Positions 36,601 through 48,600 of a stretch of 64,000 nucleotides of DNA are shown here, one piece after another. The position numbers and the translations under genes were made by a program. Each line of letters opens with the position of its first letter. Position 1 is the first letter of the stretch. The notes under the pieces were generated by a model, which ran no database searches, was not told the DNA's origin, and worked only from the letters and a program-made list of their open reading frames with translations. The stretch spans positions 14,479,001-14,543,000 of the forward strand of contig NC_092561.1 of assembly GCF_037975245.1 (NCBI RefSeq). The letters are read 5' to 3'. The DNA comes from Apostichopus japonicus (lineage: Eukaryota; Echinodermata; Holothuroidea; Aspidochirotida; Stichopodidae).

Positions 36601-39600
36601 CAGTTGCCGCAGCACAGACAAGGAGTCAGAGCAAAGCAAAAGAGAAGCCCTTTAAAAAGTTAAAGGTATCGTCCCCGATTGGTGAAGAGGTTACTGCAGA
36701 CATGCTACGTGAAAAGCAACAACAGGACCCCACCTTGGAAAAAATCAGACAGTTAGCCGAAACAGGAGATGATAAAGTGAGTAAAAATGGGAGTACTCAT
36801 AAATATGTGAAGTCCAGTGGCATTCTCTACAGAGAATTTAGTTCTCCTCGAGTGGAATTTGGAAACAGATTTAGGCAGGTAGTAGTTCCAGTTGACTACA
36901 GAGATCATGTATTAAAGGTAGCACACGAATCGATTCTAGGGGTCATCAAGGATCCAAAAAGACGCGTGATAAAGTAATGAGTGACTTTACATGGCCTGGA
37001 ATGCAAGCAGACGTTACCAGGTATTGTCAGTCGTGTGATGTATGCCAAAGAACCCTCCCTAAAGGTCGTGTTACTAAAGTACCATTAGGAAGTATGCCGC
37101 TGATTGAAGAACCATTTCAAAGGGTAGCAGTAGACTTAGTAGGACCGATCAAGCCAGCCACAGAGCGTGGACATCGATACATATTGGTTTTAGTTGACTA
37201 CGCAACTAGATACCCAGAAGCAGTACCAATGAAAACCATTGAAGCTGAGTCAGTAGCTGAGGAACTCCTTGGAATTTATTCAAGATTAGGCTTCCCAAAA
37301 GAAGTATTAACTGACCAAGGATCTCAGTTTGTCTCTGGCGTCATGAAAGAAGTTAGCCGATTATTGTCAATTCGCCGATTAACCACGACTCCGTACCATG
37401 CCATGTGCAATGGGTTGGTAGAGAAATTTAATGGCACATTGAAAGCAATGTTAAAGAAGATGTGCGATGAAAGGCCTAAAGATTGGGACAGATATATAGA
37501 TCCCCTACTGTTTGCGTACAGGGAAACGCCACAGGAAAGCACAGGCTTCTCGCCATTTGAACTGCTATATGGGCGGACCGTGCGTGGTCCTATGCGGATT
37601 CTTAAGGAATTATGGACCGGCGAATCAGAAGTAAGTGAGACGAAGACTGTGTACCAGTACGTGTTGGACTTACAGGAACGTTTGGAGCAAACATGTCAAC
37701 TAGCACGTGAGGAGCTCAAGAAGTCTAGACAAAGGTACAAAACGTACTACAACAAGAAAGCAAGAGTAAGAAACATGAAAGTAGGAGAAGAAGTCCTCCT
37801 CCTTCTCCCCACTGATAAGAACAAGCTACTTATGCAGTGGAAGGGACCATTTCCAATAGTGGAGAAAGTTGGTACAATGAACTACAAAATAGACTTTGGC
37901 CATAGGGTCAAAACATTTCACGCCAACCTGCTAAAGAAATATAACAGACGTGAAGTGGCAGCCACTATGTTCGAGATGCCAATACAAAGTATGTATGAAG
38001 TTGTCTGCACATCGGTTCTAGAAGATGAACCACAAGAGGAATCTGGTATATCTGAACTCAAATCATTTTCCACAGATGATCTTATACATCTTCCACCTAT
38101 GTTTCAGAAGGAGCGAAGTACTGATGTGAATATCAGCGGACAATTAGGAAAAACAAAAACTCAACAGGTACAACAAATATTGACAGAGTTTGAAGACAGT
38201 TTGACTGACCTACCGGGGAAGACAAAGCTCGGTGAACATGTCATCAAAGTCAGCGATACAACACCTATAAGGAGTAAACCTTATCCAATACCACATGCTC
38301 TTCGAGATGATATCCGCAAGGAGATCCAAAGTATGCTGAGGATGGGCGTAATATCGCACAGCAAAAGTCCATACGCTTGTCCGTTGGTAGCATTAAAGAA
38401 GCCGGATGGATCTTTGAGGGCCTGTTGCGACACCCGCAAAATTAACATGATCACAGAGTTTGATGCTGAGCCTGTTCCAGACCAGGAAGAGATTTTTGCA
38501 AAGTTATCCAAGGATTGCTACTTCAGTAAAATCGATCTGAGCAAAGGTTACTGGCAAATCCCAATGGCAAAAGAGTCGAAGCCATTAACAGCATTTGTGA
38601 CTCATGATGGGTTATACGAGTTCAATATGATGCCATTTGGTCTTGTGAATTCTGGTGCTACATTCAACAGAGTGATGAGGAAGCTTCTTAAAGGAATTGA
38701 GAATGTCCATAGTTATGTAGATGATATCCTGATACACACTCAGACATGGGAGGAACATCTCCAGAGAGTAAAAGAAGTCTTCACAAGAATCAAGAAAGCC
38801 AACTTGACGGCTAGACCTACAAAATGTTTCATTGGGTACAATGAGGTGGAATTTTTAGGACATATTATAGGAGAAGGTAGAGTAAAGCCCAAACCTGACA
38901 AAATTAAAGCCATTCAGCAAGCAGAGAGACCAACTACAAAGACTCAAGTGAGATCATTCTTAGGGTTGGTAGGTTACTACAGGAAGTTTGTACCAAACTT
39001 CGCAGCCGTGGCAGTACCACTGACTAACTGTACGAAGAAAGGGGAACCAAACGTGATTAGATGGGGCGAGAGCCAGGAACAGGCGTTCCAAACACTGAAG
39101 AGTAAGCTTGCAAGCTCACCGATACTTCAGCTCCCCGACCTCCACAGAGAATTCACACTTCGGACAGACGCTTCGGATACAGGAGTTGGTGCGATCCTTC
39201 TTCAGGAGTTTGCAGGTGAAAAATTTCCAGTAGCCTATGCTAGCAAAAAGCTGAACAAGAGTCAAATGAGATACTCAGTGATGGAGAGAGAATGCTTGGC
39301 CGTAGTCTGGGCTGTACTCAAGTTTGAGCCATATCTCTATGGCAAGGAATTTGTAATAGAGACAGACCATCAACCATTGACATGCATTCGGAAGTCGAAA
39401 GTGGCAAATGGAAGGATAATGAGGTGGGCACTGGCATTACAGCCATATCGTTACCGCATCCAAGTGATAAAGGGAGCCGATAATGTAGGGGCTGACTACT
39501 TGAGTAGAAGTACAGAAATAATGCAAGCCAATTTCTTATCCTTCATCAGCAAAGAGCTGTAAGAAATTCATTTCCAATAGTGTATGGAAATGTGTGATTT

Positions 39601-42600
39601 CAGGAAGCTTAGGGAGAAGCAGAGGAAATTGAAGGAGATTTCAGTGCAGGATAGGCTGAAACAAATATCCTAATGTGAGATGTGTATAAATGTGTTAGAC
39701 ACATTTTATTAAAGGAGGGAGTTAATTGTCACATTAGAATAGTATAATTTAGTTAATTTGTATTTGTATGACAGAAGAAGTCAATCTGTCAGCTGTTTAT
39801 TTTAGAAAGTTTTTTTTTAGTAACTTTTACTTTAGTCAATGCTGGTTGTTGTTGATGTTGGAAAGTAGTATCCAAGGATGTAGGACAATTTACATAAACC
39901 CTAATCCCTCTATTCACTACAAAAATACAAGGTAGCATAATTGAGTATGTATACAAAAGAAACATCACCAGGTCAGGGCATAGTATAATAATACAAAGGT
40001 ACAGGGTAGCATAGCATAGCTAGTGCACACAAAAGAAACCTACCAGGGCAGGACATAGTCAAGATGACAATGTATTGTATTGCCAAGTTATGCAAATTGA
40101 TACACTATTAATTATGTGTGACATCACATCCAGCCAGTGAAGTGAGTGTTGGATAAGATTTTTATTCACTCTCCAAAATACCATCATCGGATTGAGTCCT
40201 GCTATATCTCTTAGCTGAAAAAGACGGAGCTACAATATTGTGATTTTCATATCATGGGGCACAGGATCCTATATATAGGATACCTGTATTGAAGCCTGGG
40301 CTGGCATACTTTAATTAATATCTGGCATTTAACTGTGAAAGCTTGAAACACAATTTTTCCCTGGAGATTCCAGTATCACACAATATTTAGTGTTCTGGAT
40401 AGGGCAGCTTGTCGGCAGAGTTGGGATGGAAGTACATCACCTGACCGGATAAAGTAAAGCTGTATTGCAGAGCTCGTCTGACAGTTTAAGAACTGGAACC
40501 ATTGTAAGTAGAAACTTGTTATATTAATCTGTTCTGTATATGTAATATTTGGGATGCAACCACTTTAAAGTTTGTATACTTTTGGAGGTGAATATGCATA
40601 CAAAAGTCAGTTTAATTTTGTGTAGTAATTTTTCATTATGTTGGATAGTAAAAGTCACGCCTTAATTGACTTTCCTTAAGAAAGTGGATGTTTGCTATGA
40701 TTGTAATAGTGATGGTAACTTTTATAGCATTACAAATTAATTCAAGTGATTTTGGCAGAGAGGGGTTATATGTTTAGTGGAGTGAACATGAGGTTAGTGT
40801 GCATAAAGGAGAGTTATGATGTGCTCACCATAGCTTTGGAGTAGGAATGTATATATGTTTGAGTTTAACCAATTTTTTGTTTGTATGTGGAACAAACTAA
40901 ACTTTGTTCAAGATTCATATATGGCTTATTGTTACAAATTTTGTATTATAAATTTATGCAACATATTTAATATATTGTATTTGGACAAAGTATTATCAGA
41001 GAATCTGATTGTGTATTTTGTTCCGATACAGTGCCACTTTCCTCTCACATTGGGTCGAAGACCGGAAGCTTTTGAGGATAGTTTTATCACCGACTATAAC
41101 ACCTACCACAACCTGATATCAGCAACCACGTGTCAACAAGTATTGTCAACACCTTTAGGCAATATTCGTCATAGTGACAACTCAGAACTCATTTTTTTTT
41201 TAGATAAATGTTAAATCAGAATTTCATGATGTAAAGGGGGGAAAGCTCTTCAGACTAGAAGAGGTAATCTCATTCTTTTATAGAGAAAAGAATATCCAAC
41301 TAATATATATTAAGACTAAATTTATCCGTGCCAGTTTGCTCTCTCGCAATTGAAAAAGATCCAGGGGTATCAAAACTTTGGAAAGTCTTAACCTTTTCAG
41401 TAGTTAAGCTAAATCTAGTATATGTTATCCTCTGGTAAAGATTGCGCCAAAGCAATCTGTTATCTCTAAGTATTCAGGAGTCCTACGTGTTCCTAAGCAG
41501 TATTACAGAACGCTGTAACCTTTATTTTGCATGTTCCTTTTTTTTATTATTTTAAGGAGAAAGTTCCTCCTCAATAAATACCTATTCACTTAAGAAGTTG
41601 AATTTATAAAACTTGTTCTGCATCATTAGTTGGTTGGAGTATTTCTTTTTTACATTGCATATTGATTTTGGATAGCCGCTAGGCGAATGTGTCGCATTGC
41701 CACTTGCATTCTTTTTGTGGGTGACAGCGTACATGAAATATGGGAATTTCGTTTACGCATCGGGATTTATTTCACTTTGTCATAAACTACAAATCGTGGA
41801 CTCATCAGACAACATTGACTTTAGTGAAAATTGTAGTAATTGACCTAGTGTTGGGAGACTTAGATGAATGTACTACACAGAGCGTACATGAAATATGGGA
41901 ATTTCGTTTACGCATCGGGATTTATTTCACGTTGTCATAAACTACAAAGCGTGGACTCATCAGACAACATTGACTTTAGTGAAAATTGTAGTAATTGACC
42001 TAGTGTTGGGAGACTTAGATGAATGTACTACACAGAGCATACATGAAATATGGGAATTTCGTTTAAGCATCGGGATTTATTTCACGTTGTCATAAACTAC
42101 AAAGCGTGGACTCATCAGACAACATTGACTTTAGTGAAAATTGTAGTAATTGACCTAGTGTTGGGAGACTTAGAGGAATGAACTACACAGAGCATACATG
42201 AAATATGGAAATTTCGTTTACGCATCCGGATTTATTTCACGTTGTCATAAACTACAAAGCGTGGACAGATATCTAGTAGCGGCTCGCTGCCGTGTGAACC
42301 ATGCCTGGGAAACGGATGTTTACGGGGTGTGACTTCTCGCATCATCTAAACTCACATACCTTGGAGTAGAAGCAACTCGACGAGAGATGCCAATAGTCAC
42401 AACGTTCGTTGCATAGAGGGCACATGAGGAGGCTGCCGACACCCTCCGTGTCGCAAATCTCAGCTCTGTGTAGACACACAAACAAAACAAAACAAAACAA
42501 AAAATATTGATTTTTATAACCATTTTCTTAATAGAATTGCAGAATTCTATTTTAAAGCTACTACTGTAAAACAACCTTAACAAGCTTAATTGCCTCCTGG

Positions 42601-45600
42601 CCCCAAAATACAACAAAAGTTATATATATAAGAGATTCTTGATACAACATTAAATTGAAAAACTGCACGTTTTTAATCACAGAAAATTTACTTGAGAGAG
42701 GGTCATGGGATAAAAATAGTATCACTTCCTATTACCAAAGATATGCTTGGTATAAACCTCAAAAAGCAATGGTAAGGAATTGAATTGTCTGTGAGAGACC
42801 AAAGCTTTTTGTTTCAAGTTATGCTATTGGGGCAGCTGGGGGAGGGTGGGGGGATAGTTGATTTTGTCCAGAGGACAACTTTGCTCGTAAGGTGATGTCA
42901 ACAGTGATGTCGCACAGGCACAGACGAATCAACCACAAACTTCTGATGCGCGTAAAGTTTTGTTTGATATTTCACTAAGCCTAACAGGCAGTCATTTCAC
43001 CCATAGCAACATACGAACAGAATGCTAAAACCTTCAAAAATACTGTACTTTTGAAAAGGTTGCATCCAGAACTCAACTTCATAAGGAGTAATGGTAAGAG
43101 TGGAGGGTGGTGAAGGGGTGATGGGAGATTACAGCTATATGTACTACACTTAAAGGATATTTCCTGTCAAAATGATTACCCACATGCATCATCAAGGGAC
43201 ATGAGGGTCCATCAGTACCAGTGGATGCTGGAATAAATGGTTGCAACCTAATCCAGCTATTGTTATATCATTATCAGGGGGCTTTATGATATCTTAAATC
43301 TATTACAAGTAAAGTTTTTCTAGCGAAACTATCGCACAGAGGGAAAACAATAGAAGAATGCTTACACTTTAACATTGGATCCGAGGGTGATGCAACCCCA
43401 CAGGAAGGCGGCTATTCCAAAGATGGCCGCGTAGGTCAACATAACCGTGTAGTAGCCCAACCAGGAGAAGTAGATACCAATCTTCTCTCCAAAGTAGCTC
43501 CTAGATACAAATCGAAAGGAGAGAGGATGGAAACTGGTAGTATAAAAAAACGAGCAAAAAAATCCACGAGAGAATTTGGTAGTTTTCATTGATGACATGT
43601 GAGGATACCGAACATCTTGGCTGTAAGCTGAACCGGTTCCCGGTTCGAAAAAACCTCACCTAGAACCGGATTATGTTGACCTCTTCAATAAGTCTGCTGT
43701 GCAGCGGTTGTTATGCAGCCTCTTATGTGGATTTGTTCTTTCTCGTTAGCAACTTGGGAAATGGAGTTTTGAAACAACTCTTGTTTCACAAAGACTGCAC
43801 TTGCAGTGGATGAAGATATGGGGGTGCCCTTCACCTTCCTCAGTTGTGGCTTCCCTTACACTTGGGATTCACTAGACTAAAACTTATTCAGTGGGATCAA
43901 TTAATCAACTCACTTTTTCTTTTTAGGAATTTCACTGTAAATCTATATTGTTTTTTAAAAAAAAATTCCTTATAGATATATAGATTTTTTTTTATTAATA
44001 TTCAAGCTGCGTCCATTTTATTTTTTCGTATTCATTATATTACGTATGTCATACTGTTTACTTAAATTTACTTAAAACTCACATTTTTCTTTTTTAGGAA
44101 TTTCACTGTAAATCTATATTTTTTTAAAATTATTCCTATACAGTAATTTTATTGTCATTGTAAAGCGCTCTTGAACACGCTTAAACATGAAAAGAGCGCT
44201 AAATAAATTTGGTAAATAATAATCATAATAAATATAATAATGGTGGAATTGGGCTATGCAGAGCTTCTATGGTCATTTTGTACTTGCAGGGTCTGAAAAC
44301 TAATATTAAGGTTCATGTCACAAAATAGCAAGGACAATCGACTTTCCTGAATAAGGCTAATCTGTCGTAACAATGACTTGGGCATGTCAAATATCGATTT
44401 GTTTTGAAAGGCAATGATGACATTGATCAGTTGGACACATCACAACAGTGCATAATTTACTGGAAATCTTACCAAAACTATAGACTATTACTAAAGATGG
44501 CTGTGATTAGACTAAAGATTTTCGCTGACTAATAACTTTTACCAGGTACGTAATATATTCACTAAAAAAAAAAAACGGGGTAAATTGTTAGCAAAACTAG
44601 TGTATCTGCTTAAAAAGCAAGTGCCAGCATTTGGCATCTGAGCACCTTCAAAAATCGAGGGGAGGGGGACACCCCCTCCTTCTTAGACCCCTCCTCCAGG
44701 ATGGTGATCAGTATACCCGGCACATCCCTGAATACCTGTATGTTGGTGATCTAATTTTTAACTCTCTCACTCTCTCTGATAATAATAATGGAAGAGAAAT
44801 CCCTCCTACCTGACCAAGTCCAAAGGCTGCTGTTTGTAGAACTTCTTGGGGCTTGCCCATTCTTCATAAAGCAGCTGTTTAAACAAGAAGTTTGTGAGAG
44901 ACAAACGTGAGAAAACATTAGAGGTAAATCACCGTTTTGGGGAGGTAAGTTTGATTTAAATAATGTGAAACAAATCGAATCAATTTCGGCAAAAGTTTGG
45001 TGACCTTGCATATCATCACTGCATCAAACACTGAAAATAGCAAACCTTTTATGTACAAAATATGAAAACAATAAAATGCTTCTCCCATGCAAAACCATAA
45101 TTTCAAATACAATCCAGGTTCCTAATGTTTCACAACGTTCACACTTGACGTTTAAAAATTCAGGTCAACCGAACCGCCAAGAAAATAAATTGCACAATTT
45201 TTAGTCTGTTTCAACAGGAGATATGACCAAGAGTATCCCTGTATTCAAAGTGTCCAGAAATGTCTGTATCAATTCCAAAGCAATCCTTAATTATTTACGG
45301 ATAGCCGAAACTATGAGCACAGTGATGAATCTGTTCATCAAGCTGTGATCACACTTGGATCCAAATTGGTTCTTTCCTAAAAACAAAATTACTACAAACT
45401 AGCCACTAGTTTATAGAAAACAATTTCTCAAAAAAAAAAACCTCTGGATTTCTCCCCGAAACAGACTGAACATTGGGTGATGCTGATGCAATGTCTCTTG
45501 TTGCAATCAATATCAGACTCGGGGATTCCTACTAAGATTGTCACTTACGTGGCGATCGTTTAGCGGACCGTGGGTAAGCATAGAATGTTCGCTCTTCCAG

Positions 45601-48600
45601 TCACCGTCGTGGAGAGGGAAAGCTGCAACCAGGCTGCCATTGGCGACCATGTGAACGTGCCCTGAGCAGTATCAAAGAGAACAGAATTGTTAAATTAAAA
45701 CTACACCACAAAATGCAATGCATACATGTATGGCATTAGGCTTGAAACAGAGACAAAATGTGCGAATCCCACCGCTGCCACCAGTGTACTACAGTAAGGG
45801 GGGTGGCGGGGAGGGGATTCAGAAGAAAAAATCCCACTACTGCCACCAGTGTAGTACAGTAAGGGGGCGGCAGGGAGGGGTTTCAGAAGAAAAAAATCCC
45901 ACAAGACAGGAGAACAATCCAAAAGAGGAGAGAAATTAGTTTACCACAACTATAATAAACTGTAAACTTAAGGCCTGACGTTTCGATCTAAGTAGGATCT
46001 TGTTCAGAGGCTAAACGAAATGTAATTACTAAATGTATATTCACCTACGCAGGCCTTTGGCAGTAGATAAGCCCAGTTTGCCAACAAGTTTTCTTATTTT
46101 TCTCTCTCTCTTTCAAATATAAAAACACTGTTTACGATTTACTTAGTCACATCAGTACTGGACAACCACAGCTCAAAATAGACTTTTGAAATTCTCCTAC
46201 TTGACCCCAAGAGTACTTCGAAGTACTTTGAAGACGTATTCAAAATATTGAGAAAGAAAATTATAATTAGCATGGGATGATGTCTTATGTAAGATAAATG
46301 ACAGAGTCCACCGCTCTTGACACTCACCAAACTTGGTCTTGTCATCGGGGTCGTAGCGGCACTTCTCCAAGATTTCGTTGACCTGTCCATAAAACAGACA
46401 AGAGGATGGCTGAAGGATACTACTAAATCAATGACATGGTAGTAGGTTTTAGCAAGACCGATAAGGGAGAAGAGGAGAGGTAATACACACCATCTATTAA
46501 AAAATCAGCTAAATATTACTAGGTACAACAGGTGACGGCCTCCAGGTTTATGATCTTTTACGATTTTCCAAAAAGAGACCTCACATTTCTGTCCACTTCT
46601 CGTGAATCTCAGACCAGTTTTAAACGTGACGTTAGGTGACTGTGAGGGAAAAGGGAAGTGGGATGAGGGAAGACGAGAACCCAATGAGTACTTACGATCC
46701 TGCTCCGGGTAGCCGTGGGAAAGAAGGAATCCCTGCTATCCATGATGAACCTAGTGAGGAGAGAATAGGACGTGTTACCACATTTATAGCAGATTGTTGA
46801 TGAATAATCACAATCCATCTGTTGTTCATGATTTGATTACATGACTTTACACTGGAGGAGAAAGGTGTTGGAACATCATATTATAAGATCCCCAGTTAGA
46901 GTCACTCTAAGATTAATGTATGTCGTCCAGTTACAGAGTTGTTGACAATTGACAATTCATAATCATGGACGTTAAATATGAATGTAAGAGACACTGATAC
47001 GGTCAGCTTGCGGCTTTTGATAAGCCTATGAGGCTTGTTCCTGCTTGCAGGAGGATCTAAATACATACAAACATCATCAGCTCTATCATAATAATAACAA
47101 AATCTCTCATATAGAGAAACACATGAAACTAAAAATCTATAGTTATAGTATATTAGTTCTACATTATATTGAATATCAAAGATGTAAATAGTACAGTGCG
47201 GGGTGAGAGGGGGGGTGGGTGCCTGGAGTATGAAAACAAGAAATAGTAACAGAAAAATGAAATAACTACACATGACAAAGACCATGTATATCCCTGTGTT
47301 TAATTACAAAACTGTGGTAGGCTTTATTTATCAACTGCAAACAGGTTTGGCCATTCTTGATCAATTGATTTCATTATTTTCATAGCAAAAATTAAAACTC
47401 GGTACCATTCCATTTGAAAATACTCCTAGAGGGAAGATAAAATTCGGTTATCTGTTCGAGGGGTGGATGAAGGGTCGAACAAAATTTTTTCTTCTTTCAC
47501 TCAAAACTACTTACTCCGATTCTCTCTCCCTGACGAAAGCCAGAGTAAAATAGTTGGATTCTGGCTTGATGTAATCCTCGCTGAGAGCAAACGGATTTGG
47601 TAGTTTTCTGAGGCAGCTCCAGATGCTTGTTGGTTCATCAATGTCATTTGGCTTTAAACAAATTTAAAAAAAACATACATTATCGTTGGTATAAAGGATG
47701 GATGAATGAGGGTAGCCTGATGACTGACTTTGACACCAGGACCAATTTATACAACCATCCACCCTCTCCCTACTTGTTGGCAGTTATTCCTGACAATTTA
47801 CTAATTTCCATATATCCATTTATCTTCCAACCGACAGACCAGACCCACCCTCCATGAGAAATAACATTCCCCATCCTCTGTACCTTTCCTCCACTTCACA
47901 TGTTAAGGTTATCTATTTTTTGGGGGGGTGGGGGGGATAGTTCTTTTATAGGTGTAATGGGACTACTCTATTCGATTAAGAACAAAAGGATTTCTTAGTT
48001 TACTTTCTTTCACAATTTGTACTTATTTGGACTTATATTGTCTTGTTCACCTTGTAATACTATGTAATACTATGAAACAAATCATAATGATAATTTACCC
48101 TTTTAAGAATTGAATTACAGACAAATTTATCCGCCGAGCATACAGCTGATTTTATAGATTTTTGAGAGCAAAAACATTTCATCATTTTTGCTGCGATCAT
48201 GCTATGACAGCAAGATATACCCGTCTGCATTCCTCAAGCTGAAAATATTCTAATAATTTGTTGTTGAATGTTGTGTGCCAAATAGAAACCAATGTTGCTA
48301 TCTTTTTGTTTTTATTCCCTACCCTGTTCCTTTAATCCTCCCTTTGTCCCTCCACTGTTTATCTCCTACCTCTCCTCTTCCCCTGTTGCTTTCTTCTCTC
48401 CATCCCTTGTTTACTTATCCCCTTACGTGTATCTCATTGTGTTCACCGTGCTCATTAACCTGTCTGTATTCTGTGCGTGTTTTTGTCCCTTCTGTTACTG
48501 TTACTTGTCATTCAGCCTCTGAAGAAGATCCTGCTAGGATCAAAATGTCAGGCCAACTTACTTTTACACATTCTATTACACAGGCTCTCTAGTGGATAAG

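Larger units (their letters stand above)
32427..41726 (+). mobile_element. Complete Gmr1-like Ty3/gypsy LTR retrotransposon
   Basis: 9300 bp, with two 2000-bp LTRs (TG...CA), a tRNA-Pro-like primer site, two long frames, a polypurine tract and a 5-bp target duplication. Domain order is Gag, zinc knuckle, protease, integrase, reverse transcriptase, RNase H. Integrase before RT in a gypsy-type enzyme set is the mark of the Gmr1 group known from deuterostomes. It lies antisense to the anoctamin gene in the e13-e14 intron. No envelope gene is seen. One frame break near 36939-36942 separates the two frames. Confidence 0.95.
44875..46695. other. Introns e10-e11, e9-e10 and e8-e9 (around exons e10 and e9)
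   Basis: Between exons e10 (45549-45661) and e9 (46328-46382). A 63-bp duplication (about 45770-45897, with tgccaccagtgta and ttcagaagaaaaaa) and dispersed repeat copy 3 lie in 45662-46327. The other parts show nothing. Confidence 0.5.

Noticed and set aside
42320-42616. 98-residue open frame overlapping e13
   Set aside because: Wrong frame. The cysteine-rich anoctamin loop is read in another frame with proper splice borders.
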